NCBI GenBank assembly: GCA_026645735.1
Contig: JAPKMT010000025.1
Span: forward strand, 1-45,585
DNA from: Flexilinea sp.
GTDB lineage: Bacteria > Chloroflexota > Anaerolineae > Anaerolineales > Anaerolineaceae
Reading direction: 5' to 3'
DNA length: 45,585 nt
The notes under the pieces were generated by a model. It saw only the letters and a program-made list of their open reading frames with translations, was not told the origin of the DNA and searched no databases. The position numbers and the translations under genes are program-made. Every line of letters starts with the position of its first letter. Within the stretch, counting starts at the first letter, position 1. This document shows positions 34,081 to 42,236 of this stretch, in pieces.

Positions 34081-34105
34081 TTGATCCTTGTATGTAAAGG
34101 ATCAA
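34081..34105 (+). other. Perfect hairpin directly after the NBR1-Ig gene
   Basis: TTGATCCTT and AAGGATCAA form a 9-bp stem with a 7-base loop, 19 bases after the stop. No T run follows. It may protect the 3' end of the message; the true terminator lies 36 bases downstream. Confidence 0.5.
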
Positions 34106-34140
34106 TAGAAACAATCAATACCTGAAAAAAGCAAAACAAG

Positions 34141-34171
34141 AAAAGCCATCTGTGAACAGGTGGCTTTTTTT
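34141..34171 (+). terminator. Rho-independent terminator
   Basis: AAAAGCCATCT (34141-34151) pairs with AGGTGGCTTTT (34158-34168) with one wobble, followed by a T run. It ends the NBR1-Ig transcript. Confidence 0.85.
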
Positions 34172-34207
34172 CTATTCGAAAAGCATTTCCATATTTCGAA
34201 TTGCAGT
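34172..34207. repeat. Half-copy of the palindromic repeat, copy 14
   Basis: TATTCGAAAAGCATTTCCATATTTCGAATTGCAG carries the long right flank and right terminal repeat only. It abuts the T run of the preceding terminator, suggesting truncation at that point. Confidence 0.6.
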
Positions 34208-34296
34208 TTTGTGATAGTCAGATTGCTTTTCCCATTTTTTCGACATTATCAGCCGATCTCACATAAAAAAAATCAGTTTGGAGTGAGATCATTAAG

Positions 34297-34314
34297 TTAG
34301 CATGAAACTTGCAC
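34297..34314 (+). promoter_or_regulatory. -24/-12-like promoter box
   Basis: TTAGCATGAAACTTGCAC has AG (34299-34300) and GC (34311-34312) separated by 10 bases and matches the box at 269 at 14 of 18 positions. It lies 149 bases before the ATG at 34463. No convincing sigma-70 -10 lies at the right distance. Confidence 0.45.
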
Positions 34315-34462
34315 TTCCTAGAATAGAAAGAAACCGGGATGGATTAATCCGGATGAATAATGAACCAGGAGTTGCATTCTGATTCGTCCGAATATTAATA
34401 AAACCTGGAGATCGCTCACGCTAAAAAGGAAAAACTGCTGGAGATCATTATAGGAGGTAGAT

Positions 34463-36022
34463 ATGAATAAGAAGTGGTTTGTTTTAACAATCATGGTGAT
34501 GGGAGTTCTATTATTAACAGGGATGACTGCGGCAGATGCGTCCAGCCCGATATTGCATGAGCAATATTATGATGGCTTTGATTCATATCCTCCGCAATGG
34601 AATTCTCCCTACCCCAATTGGGATACCGATTGGTGGGATGGTTATAATTCTGGGAACAACTGTAATTACGGTTATTGCTGTCCTGTTCAATGGTTCAATC
34701 CCTGTAACAGAGCCGAATTTGTACAGGATGTAACCTATGCAGATGGAACTTATATTACTCCCGGATATTATTTCACAAAAACATGGCGAATTCGGAATAC
34801 AGGATCCTGTGCATGGAACAGCAGTTATAAACTGGTGTTTGTGAGCGGTGATAAAATGTCCGCTCCGCAATCGGTTCCAATACCACACTATGTAGCTCCG
34901 GGTCAAACTGTCGACATCAGTGTCAATCTGATTGCTCCCAACAGTGTTGGAACGTTTCGTGGCAATTGGATGATTCTGAGCCCTGATGGAACAACTTTTG
35001 GCGTTGGTCCTTGCGGGGATATCCCTGTTTGGGTTAATATTTCCACCTGGCAGAATAATTGTTACTGCGTTGGAACTTACAACTGTAATTGTGTGAAACC
35101 ATGCTATGGAATACAGTGCAGTCCGATGCCCCAGTCTCATCAGACGGGCAGAAATCCGTTCTGCAACAATAAAATTAAATCCAAATCAGTCAGCGACGTG
35201 ACGATTCCTGATGGCGAGATTTTTGCCCCCAATACCTATTTCAGAAAAACCTGGAAGATGACGAACGGCGGAACCTGTGTTTGGGATGAGAGCTATACAA
35301 TGATCTTTACGGGCGGTGATTCGATGAGCGGTCCGGAATATGTTCATCTCCCGAGGAAAGTATATCCAGGAGAAACTGTTGAAGTCAGCATTGATTTGCG
35401 TGCTCCTGCAAATCCCGGCGTTTATCGCGGGTATTATATGATTCAGGACAATCTGGGATATACGTTTGGTTTTGGTGCATATGCCAATACTGCCTTTTGG
35501 GTAGAAATCCAGGTTCGCGAAGAAACAACAGAGACTTCGGCGGAAGCAGAAACGAAGTTTAGTTCTGAGACTTCAGCAGAGAATCCGAGTGTTGATGTTG
35601 CGGCGCCAGTTGAAACAGAAAAACCGGAAGTGGTCGCTGTAGAAATGACTGCAGTCGATACTCCGGAAGAGGAAGCTGCAGAGCCTGAACCATCTGTGAA
35701 AAATGCTTGTGGAACACAGCATATTGAAGTCGATCATTCGACTGAGGATGCCTATTCCGTCACCTGGTATGTAACGAATGCCGGAACTTCTGCCTGGAGT
35801 TCTGACAAATACAATCTTGTCAGTTCAGGAATCAGTGACAATCTTTATTTGGACAGTGAATCCATCGATATCCCTGATACTGAGCCGGGCCAGGAAGCGA
35901 AAGTTGAATTTACAGTAAAATTATGGGACAAAGAAGACACTACTACAAAACCATGGTTGAAGTTCTACATGAGTGATGGCAGCGAATCCTTTTGTGACGT
36001 TTATTTTGATCTCCAAAGTTGA
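34463..36022 (+). CDS. Secreted multi-domain NBR1-type Ig-like protein
   Basis: 519 residues with AGGAGGT before the ATG. Signal peptide about 1-25, then a Tyr/Trp/Asn-rich stretch with Cys. Two clear NBR1 Ig-like domains follow (about 84-193, KTWRIRNTGSCAWNSSYKLVF; about 240-350, KTWKMTNGGTCVWDESYTMIF), joined by a Cys-rich linker. An acidic Glu/Thr/Ser-rich linker (about 352-410) leads to a diverged third Ig-like domain (CGTQHIEVDH to CDVYFDLQS) with a terminal Cys pair. It is a larger paralogue of the gene at 33373. It is probably an extracellular adhesive or structural protein; ligands unknown. Confidence 0.87.
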   Translation: MNKKWFVLTIMVMGVLLLTGMTAADASSPILHEQYYDGFDSYPPQWNSPYPNWDTDWWDGYNSGNNCNYGYCCPVQWFNPCNRAEFVQDVTYADGTYITPGYYFTKTWRIRNTGSCAWNSSYKLVFVSGDKMSAPQSVPIPHYVAPGQTVDISVNLIAPNSVGTFRGNWMILSPDGTTFGVGPCGDIPVWVNISTWQNNCYCVGTYNCNCVKPCYGIQCSPMPQSHQTGRNPFCNNKIKSKSVSDVTIPDGEIFAPNTYFRKTWKMTNGGTCVWDESYTMIFTGGDSMSGPEYVHLPRKVYPGETVEVSIDLRAPANPGVYRGYYMIQDNLGYTFGFGAYANTAFWVEIQVREETTETSAEAETKFSSETSAENPSVDVAAPVETEKPEVVAVEMTAVDTPEEEAAEPEPSVKNACGTQHIEVDHSTEDAYSVTWYVTNAGTSAWSSDKYNLVSSGISDNLYLDSESIDIPDTEPGQEAKVEFTVKLWDKEDTTTKPWLKFYMSDGSESFCDVYFDLQS

Positions 36023-36033
36023 TTTTTGCAGTC

Positions 36034-36067
36034 AAAAAAACCGGATGGATTGTCATCCGGTTTTTTT
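36034..36067 (+). terminator. Strong Rho-independent terminator
   Basis: AACCGGATG and CATCCGGTT form a GC-rich stem around a 6-base loop, with A on the left and seven T on the right, 12 bases after the stop of the NBR1-Ig gene. Confidence 0.93.
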
Positions 36068-36322
36068 GTTTTAAGCGGAAAAGCGATTACCTTGGGTTTC
36101 AGGGGGAAAAAACCAGCGAATCCAAACGAACCAAATTTCAAAAATGCTGAAAAACGCGAAAAAATTTGATAGAAATGAATGAATACGCTAAAATAACATC
36201 AAATATAAGTATTTTGAGATGAAGAACTCACAATCTTGTGAAGCTTGTATCTTTATATATCAAATGAAAATAGTATCTGATTATGCTTCACGAATCGTTG
36301 TATTATTGTTAGGGGGCAACAT

Positions 36323-37186
36323 ATGTTATGCCAAATTAGTGACCATACATGGTATTTGCCAAAGGAAGACCAAACCAACCGACCAGCTTTAGGATATGTA
36401 ACTTGCGGTCGTGCCAGTCTGATGATTGATGCAGGAAATTCTCCCGATCACATCTCTCATTTTTATGGGAATGTTCGAAGTATCGGCTTGCCTGATCCGG
36501 AGTTTATTGTCCTGACTCATTGGCATTGGAACCATATTTTTGGTTTAACCGGATCACCTGCAAAATCCATAGCACATGCATTAACCAATGAACGCCTCCA
36601 AATCATGCAGCGTTGGGATTGGTCGGACAGTTCTTTAAATTCTCGGGTGGCAGCAGGAGTTGAAAATCCGATTGCGGCTGATATGATCAAAAAAGAAATG
36701 CCTATTCGACATTCTTTTAAGATCAAACCGGCTGACATAACCTTTGTGGTTCAGTGCGCTGTTCGAATTGGTGATATTGACTGTCAATTAATTCACGTGG
36801 GCGGTTCGCACAGCGATGATTCTACGATTGTTTATGTGCCGCAGGAAAGTATTGTGTTTTTAGGAGATTGCTGCTACGAGGATCCATATCGAAACGGGTC
36901 AATCAAATTTTCTGAATTCCAAAAGACGATAGCCATCTTGGATCATCTTGAGGCCAAGTGGTTTCTCCCGTCTCATGAAACATTGGTTGAAAAACAAAAA
37001 TATATGGATAAGCTGTTTCGAATGGAAGAAATCGGTAAAGTCGTTTCTGAAACGGATGATATCCAGATTGGAAGAGAAAAACTGGTAAATAATTTTAATA
37101 GAATGATCACGGTGGAAGAAATTCGTATTGCTGATCAATTCGTAAACGGGAATAAGCATTTTGAAATCCCAGCGACTTTCCAATAA
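36323..37186 (+). CDS. Metallo-beta-lactamase-fold hydrolase with HxHxNH motif
   Basis: 287 residues with AGGGGGC before the ATG. The MBL fold is clear: LMIDAGN, then THWHWNHIFG (His66, His68, His71), GGSHSDDS (His163), FLGDCCYED (Asp182) and LPSHE (His218). In most relatives the first motif is HxHxDH; here Asn70 replaces the metal-2 Asp. Zinc site 2 or the reaction may therefore differ. Substrate unknown; thioesterase-, lactonase- or glyoxalase-like activities are all possible. It is flanked by a strong terminator and repeat copy 15, so it is probably transcribed alone. Confidence 0.85.
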   Translation: MLCQISDHTWYLPKEDQTNRPALGYVTCGRASLMIDAGNSPDHISHFYGNVRSIGLPDPEFIVLTHWHWNHIFGLTGSPAKSIAHALTNERLQIMQRWDWSDSSLNSRVAAGVENPIAADMIKKEMPIRHSFKIKPADITFVVQCAVRIGDIDCQLIHVGGSHSDDSTIVYVPQESIVFLGDCCYEDPYRNGSIKFSEFQKTIAILDHLEAKWFLPSHETLVEKQKYMDKLFRMEEIGKVVSETDDIQIGREKLVNNFNRMITVEEIRIADQFVNGNKHFEIPATFQ

Positions 37187-37191
37187 GTAAC

Positions 37192-37367
37192 CAGCAATTC
37201 GAAGTATGGAAGTGATTTTCGAATAGAGTAAAAAAATTTCGAATCGATGATGAGTAACAGCTTTTTTCAATGAGGTCTTGCCTTTTGAATTAATAATGAG
37301 ATCTTTTTATCGCGGTGGAGCGAAGCGTATTCAACAATAAGTAATTCTCCTCATAATTCAAATTGCT
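37192..37367. repeat. Expanded, decaying palindromic repeat, copy 15
   Basis: Good ends (CAGCAATTCGAAGTATGG and CATAATTCAAATTGCT) but 176 bp long, about 50 bp more than normal. A GGAGCGAAGCG apex survives near 37316-37326 while arm pairing is lost. The right flank TCTCCTCATAATTC is like copies 6 and 12. It fills most of the gap before the DnaJ-type gene. Confidence 0.7.
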
Positions 37368-37535
37368 AAAAAAGTAAATTGTAATCTCTAATAAAAATCC
37401 GATAATTGCATTGTAAAATTTTAGATGATATGGAGTGTCCAAGAGATTTCCGGCACTCCATTTTTTAAAGAACACTCGAACGACATATCCAACAAAGTGC
37501 GATGTATGGAAAAATTCGTGTGATGAAGAGGAAAA

Positions 37536-38516
37536 ATGCAATATAAAGATTACTATCAGGTGCTTGGAGTATCAAAAACGGCTTCAAGCCAAGAAATTCG
37601 AAAAGCTTACAGAGACCTGGCAAAGAAATACCATCCGGATCATAATCCGGGGAACAAAAAAGCAGAAGAAATGTTTAAAGAGATCAATGAAGCGTATGCT
37701 GTATTGAATGATAAAGAAAAACGGGATCGTTATGATCAATTAGGGTCATCCTACCAGGATTGGGAACGACAGGGTGGCAACAGCAATAACTACAATTGGA
37801 GCCATTGGTATTCAACAGCTGCACAAAACGCGAATCAGCAAAATTCTTATCAGGATTTTGGTGATTTTTTCAGCAGTGATTTTGGAGGGGCTGGCGGTTT
37901 TTCTGACTTTTTCTCTCAGATTTTTGGAGGGATGGGTGCTTCTCAAAGAACTCAGTCTCCTTTTGGCAGTTCCCGAAGAGCACGCACGAGTAATTTTTCA
38001 TCAGTTTTCCAACAGGAAGTCCCGCAAGCACAGGAACAAAAAGTATCGATTACTCTGGAACAGGCTTTCCATGGAACTCAGCTCATTTTAAACATAAATG
38101 GTAAAAAAATCGAGGCAAAAATTCCGGCTGGTGCAAAAAATGGCACAAAAATTCGCCTTGCCGGTGTCCTGGATCAAGCCGGTGGAAAAGGGGACCTTCT
38201 TCTGGTTATCGAAGTAACAAAGGATATGCGTTTTGAAAGAAAAGGCGATGACCTGTATATTGAAATCCCGGTAGATCTCTTTACTGCAGTTTTGGGAGGC
38301 CAGACAGTTTTCCAGTCGATTGACGGGAAACTTGAGCTGAAGATCCCTGCCGGAACGCAACCGGATCAGCTAATTCGATTAACCGGCAAGGGTATGCCAA
38401 AACTGAAAGACAAAGGCAGCCGCGGTGATTTGTATGGAAAAATAAAAGTAATCCTGCCGCGCACATTAAATGAAAAACAAAAAACACTTTTTGAAGAGTT
38501 AAGGAAGATGAAATAA
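37536..38516 (+). CDS. DnaJ/CbpA-type J-domain co-chaperone
   Basis: 326 residues. The J domain (1-70) contains HPD at 33-35 ([12 protein letters not shown]). A Gly/Phe/Ser/Gln-rich linker (about 75-165) follows, then the C-terminal substrate-binding domains ([13 protein letters not shown] to [12 protein letters not shown]). There is no CxxCxGxG zinc region, so it is the CbpA-like type II class. It stimulates DnaK ATPase. The RNase J gene starts 4 bases after its stop, so the two are one unit. Confidence 0.93.
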   Translation: MQYKDYYQVLGVSKTASSQEIRKAYRDLAKKYHPDHNPGNKKAEEMFKEINEAYAVLNDKEKRDRYDQLGSSYQDWERQGGNSNNYNWSHWYSTAAQNANQQNSYQDFGDFFSSDFGGAGGFSDFFSQIFGGMGASQRTQSPFGSSRRARTSNFSSVFQQEVPQAQEQKVSITLEQAFHGTQLILNINGKKIEAKIPAGAKNGTKIRLAGVLDQAGGKGDLLLVIEVTKDMRFERKGDDLYIEIPVDLFTAVLGGQTVFQSIDGKLELKIPAGTQPDQLIRLTGKGMPKLKDKGSRGDLYGKIKVILPRTLNEKQKTLFEELRKMK

Positions 38517-38520
38517 TTTT

Positions 38521-40329
38521 ATGAATGAACAAAAAGAACAAAAAGAACAAAACACATCCAGAAAGAAAAAAGGACAAAGAACAGGAGTGAATCAGGAAAA
38601 AGAAACTCCCCTTGTTTCCCGTAAAGAATCGGATGTTCATCATGGGAAATCAAATCGAAAGATTTCCCATGGAAAATCTCAGAAAGAACAGGAATTGCTG
38701 ATCCTGCCATTAGGTGGTTTGGGTGAAGTTGGTCGAAATATGATGGTAATAGGTTATCAAGGCCAATACCTCATTATTGATTGCGGTGTCCAATTTCCGG
38801 ATAACAGCATGATAGGTGTGGATTATATTATTCCCGACATGCAATTTCTGCAAGGAAAATCGAAGCAAGTTCTTGGGGTTCTTCTGACTCATGGACATGA
38901 AGATCACATTGGGGGTTTGCCGCATTTGTTTGATGTGATTGAGAATGTTCCAATTTTTGCGACCCCATTGACCGCAGGGATGGCAGAAGTCAAACTGGCA
39001 CGCGGGGGTAAACTCGCAAAAACAAAAATCAACATAAAAAACGCAGGGGATGAATGGGATTTGGGCCCTTTTCACATCGAGACGTTTCACATGACCCATT
39101 CCATTCCGGATGGTGTGGGACTTGCCATCACCACCCCTGCGGGATTAATCGTCCACAGCGGCGATTATAAATTCGATCAGACTCCGATCGATCATTGGCC
39201 CAGCGACTTCGGAAAACTTTCCGAATTAGGAAAACGTGGTGTGCTGGTCTTGTTAAGTGATTCCACTAATGCAGAACGACCGGGAACAACTCCCTCTGAG
39301 ATGGATATCAATAAAGCTTTTGAAGATGTATTTGCAGAAGCCAAAGGCAGAGTGATTATTTCCAGTTTCGCTTCGTTAATTTCACGTCTGCAACAGGTGA
39401 CGACGATAGCTCGCCGCCATCGCAGGAAGATTTGTATCGTCGGAACGAGCATGATTGACAACGTCAGTCTGGCTACAAAGCTTGGTTATATTCGAATTCC
39501 TGAAGACAGTATTGTTTCATTGGAAGAAGCACTGAACCTTCCTGATCGAGAAGTCTTAATCTTATGCACCGGCTCCCAGGGGGAACCGACATCCATTTTA
39601 GGCCGTCTGTCGACTGGCAAGTATAATGCATTCAGCATTAAATCCGGCGATACCGTTGTCTTTTCCTCTCACCCGATTCCTGGAAATGAAGAAAATGTTT
39701 CTACAGTCATTAATCGGCTGTTTCGGATGGGGGCAAATGTCATCTACCATTCTTTAATGTCCGTTCATGTTTCCGGACATGCCTGTCAGGAAGAAATGAA
39801 ACTGCTGATGAATTTGATCCGGCCAAAGTATTTCATACCCGTACACGGGGAATTGCGCCATTTATACCAGCAGGCAAAGATCGGGATGTATATGGGCATC
39901 CCTGAGCAAAATATTGCCGTGATTGAGAATGGACAGTCGGTTCTTTTTCACAATGGAAAAATGAAGTTGGGTGATCAGGTTCCTGCCTCGATGGTATTGG
40001 TGGATGGATCCAATGTCGGTGACATCAATTTTGATGTGATGCGTGACAGAGAAAAACTCGCTGAAGGCGGCATCGTGATTATTACTCTGTTATTTAATAA
40101 ATCCAATGGAGGATTGTTCAAAGAACCTCGGATCCAGCAATATGGTGTCCTGGCAGAAAAAGATATGTCAGAAATTCAAGAGGAGTTAAAAAAGACGATT
40201 ATTGATTTTTGCAACAAAAATAAAAATAATAATAACCTTGAAAAAGGCATCGAACAGTTGATCCGAAAATATTTCTACAATACTATTCGCAGAACACCCT
40301 GGGTTTTTGTAAATAACTTTTCTGTCTGA
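38521..40329 (+). CDS. rnj: Ribonuclease J
   Basis: 602 residues. A Lys/Glu/Gln-rich N-terminal extension of about 55 residues precedes the metallo-beta-lactamase/beta-CASP core. Motifs: LLTHGHEDHIGG (His124, His126, Asp128, His129), IVHSGDYKFDQTP, LLSDSTNAERPG, FSSHPIPGNE and MSVHVSGHACQEEMKLLMNLIRPKYFIPVHGE. The family has 5'-to-3' exo- and endonuclease activity in RNA maturation and decay. Hypothetical link: it could process transcripts bearing the repeat hairpins, but nothing shows this directly. A terminator follows at 40374. Confidence 0.96.
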   Translation: MNEQKEQKEQNTSRKKKGQRTGVNQEKETPLVSRKESDVHHGKSNRKISHGKSQKEQELLILPLGGLGEVGRNMMVIGYQGQYLIIDCGVQFPDNSMIGVDYIIPDMQFLQGKSKQVLGVLLTHGHEDHIGGLPHLFDVIENVPIFATPLTAGMAEVKLARGGKLAKTKINIKNAGDEWDLGPFHIETFHMTHSIPDGVGLAITTPAGLIVHSGDYKFDQTPIDHWPSDFGKLSELGKRGVLVLLSDSTNAERPGTTPSEMDINKAFEDVFAEAKGRVIISSFASLISRLQQVTTIARRHRRKICIVGTSMIDNVSLATKLGYIRIPEDSIVSLEEALNLPDREVLILCTGSQGEPTSILGRLSTGKYNAFSIKSGDTVVFSSHPIPGNEENVSTVINRLFRMGANVIYHSLMSVHVSGHACQEEMKLLMNLIRPKYFIPVHGELRHLYQQAKIGMYMGIPEQNIAVIENGQSVLFHNGKMKLGDQVPASMVLVDGSNVGDINFDVMRDREKLAEGGIVIITLLFNKSNGGLFKEPRIQQYGVLAEKDMSEIQEELKKTIIDFCNKNKNNNNLEKGIEQLIRKYFYNTIRRTPWVFVNNFSV

Positions 40330-40373
40330 TGAATTTTTTTAGACCTAATAAGTCTCTAAATTCTGAATTTCAA

Positions 40374-40432
40374 CAGGCAGGAGCAACGGTTTCTCATGTA
40401 AAAAAAGAATTGTTGCTCCTGTTTGTTTTTTA
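40374..40432 (+). terminator. Rho-independent terminator after rnj
   Basis: AGGAGCAAC (40379-40387) pairs with GTTGCTCCT (40412-40420), extended by flanking bases, then GTTTGTTTTTT. It lies about 45 bases after the stop. Confidence 0.85.
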
Positions 40433-40806
40433 ATAATATGGTGAAATGTGGGGGATACCGCTCTCTATATTGAAAGACCATTCTGAAATTTAAATTGTTA
40501 TTGTTTTAGACAGCTTGTTGATTATGGTTGAGTGGGATTTAAAATATCCATATTTATTTCTGGTTTTTTGTTAAAATAGATACAATCTGTTATTGAATGA
40601 TTATCGATCCGAATTGAATTCCATTTGAAAAAAACGAACAGTGGATAAAATGTTTTTTTTGAGACAATATGGAAATCATCAAAAAGTGAAGAGGAAAAAG
40701 AGATAAACCAAATGCAAGACTGCTGAGAAGAGTAGGTTATCAAGATTCGCAATGCTTTGTGTACCTGTTTGCGAAATTTTCAATGTAACATTATAAGGAT
40801 GACATT
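40433..40806. other. Gap between rnj terminator and cyclase gene
   Basis: About 370 AT-rich bases without a gene. Possible promoter pieces occur near 40570-40590 (GTTAAAATAGATACAAT), but spacing is poor. I looked for a c-di-GMP riboswitch because a GGDEF gene follows, and found no matching conserved core. Confidence 0.4.
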
Positions 40807-41703
40807 ATGGACCGACTCATTACAAATGAAGTTTATCGTTTTCTTTTTGAAAATAGTTTTGATGCCATATTGCTGACACACCCGGATGGCAGTATTTATC
40901 GAGCAAATCCAGCAGCCTGCGAAATGTTTCAATGGAATGAAGAAGAAATATGTCAACTTGGCCGTTCCGGACTTGTAGATGTAAATGATCCTCGTTTAGA
41001 GGCGGTGCTCAAGGAACGAGCAGCCAAGGGAAAAATCAGGACAGAACTAAATTTCAGAAGAAAAAATGGCACTGTCTTCCCAACAGAAAGTACCTCTGCC
41101 CTTTTCAAGGATGAAGAAGGTATTCTCTGGACAGTCATTATTGTCAGAGATATGTCGTTGATTAAAACAACTGAGGAGCTTCTGAGAAAAGCTAAAGAAG
41201 AATTGGCTTATTATGCAACGTATGATGATCTTACCGGGACATTTAATCGACGGGCTTTTGTGGAACGTCTTCAGCAGGAGATGGAACGCTCAAAACGCGA
41301 GATTACTTCGTTGAGTCTGATTCTTTTAGATATTGACCATTTTAAGGAGGTCAATGATTCAATGGGGCATAATTGCGGAGACGAAATTCTTAAAAAAATC
41401 GCAGTATCCTTAGCTGAAAAACTTCGTCCCTATGATTTTTTAGGAAGATATGGCGGAGATGAGTTTATTATATGTCTGCCAAATACAACGGTTACAGAAG
41501 CTTTTGAAGTTGCAGAAAGACTGCGGGAAAAAATTGAGACCTCGATAATGATTTGTAAACGAGAACACATTTCTGTAACGATCAGCCTTGGTCTGGCTTG
41601 TCATAGCAGCCGATCCAACGAGGATTCAAATGACCTGATTGGAAGAGCGGATAGAAATTTATACACTGCAAAACTAAAACGAAATTGTATTTATGGTAAG
41701 TAG
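40807..41703 (+). CDS. PAS-GGDEF diguanylate cyclase
   Basis: 298 residues with no membrane helix. A PAS sensor domain (about 7-125: FDAILLTHPDGSIYRANPAACEMFQW) is followed by a linker helix and a GGDEF domain (about 135-298). The active-site GGDEF is intact at 216-220, and the inhibitory RxxD site, RPYD at 207-210, sits exactly five residues before it. It should make c-di-GMP from GTP and be subject to product inhibition. The next gene encodes an EAL protein that likely degrades the product. Confidence 0.94.
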   Translation: MDRLITNEVYRFLFENSFDAILLTHPDGSIYRANPAACEMFQWNEEEICQLGRSGLVDVNDPRLEAVLKERAAKGKIRTELNFRRKNGTVFPTESTSALFKDEEGILWTVIIVRDMSLIKTTEELLRKAKEELAYYATYDDLTGTFNRRAFVERLQQEMERSKREITSLSLILLDIDHFKEVNDSMGHNCGDEILKKIAVSLAEKLRPYDFLGRYGGDEFIICLPNTTVTEAFEVAERLREKIETSIMICKREHISVTISLGLACHSSRSNEDSNDLIGRADRNLYTAKLKRNCIYGK

Positions 41704-42236
41704 CGTACCTTTCTGAAAGATAAGAAAAAATCTCTCCTTGGCGTATGAAAAATGCCTGTAAATTGAATCAGGGGGATGAGAAATTTGTCTCTGCAATCTA
41801 TAATTCAGGTTTGCTGGCCAGTTTTTAAGTAAGTTTTTTTTTTTATTTTTTTTCGAGTTGTATTGATTTTTTCGAGAAAACGTTTATCACCATCTGGTGT
41901 GATTGAATCATATCGATTTCATGGAACCAGAAATTGTCATTTGACTTGATGAAACAATGAGCTATCAATAATGAGGTCTTGTGGACTATCCGAATTTTTT
42001 TTTATAGGGATTGCAGCTGAAAATCCATCTCCAATCAGTGGAAAATTGCAGCGATTCGAAATATTCTCTTTTTTCTCAAAAGGCTTTTCCTAATTTCGAA
42101 TTACCGGGAAAACTGACAAGAGATTGCATGTTTAAAAAGACTTAACTTGACTGTAATTAAAAGTATTTAGAGATAGCCTTAAACGTAAAACGATAAAAAG
42201 CTGCTATTAAGTTTTGAATATAAGAGAGGAGCAGAT
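41704..42236. other. Gap before the membrane EAL gene
   Basis: 533 bases with long T tracts (41827-41850), a small GGCGTATG hairpin near 41740 and a truncated repeat copy at 42049. TTGACT at 42149 may be a -35 box, but no good -10 follows. I see no gene or recognised riboswitch. Confidence 0.45.
42049..42106. repeat. Internally deleted palindromic repeat, copy 16
   Basis: Only 58 bp: CAGCGATTCGAAATAT joins directly to TCTCTTTTTTCTCAAAAGGC and ends TTTCGAATTACCGG. The left flank and the whole hairpin are removed while both ends stay well preserved, which marks a precise internal deletion. Confidence 0.8.

Noticed and set aside
40433..42236. Riboswitch controlling the GGDEF/EAL genes
   Set aside because: No conserved c-di-GMP aptamer core could be found in either intergenic gap.
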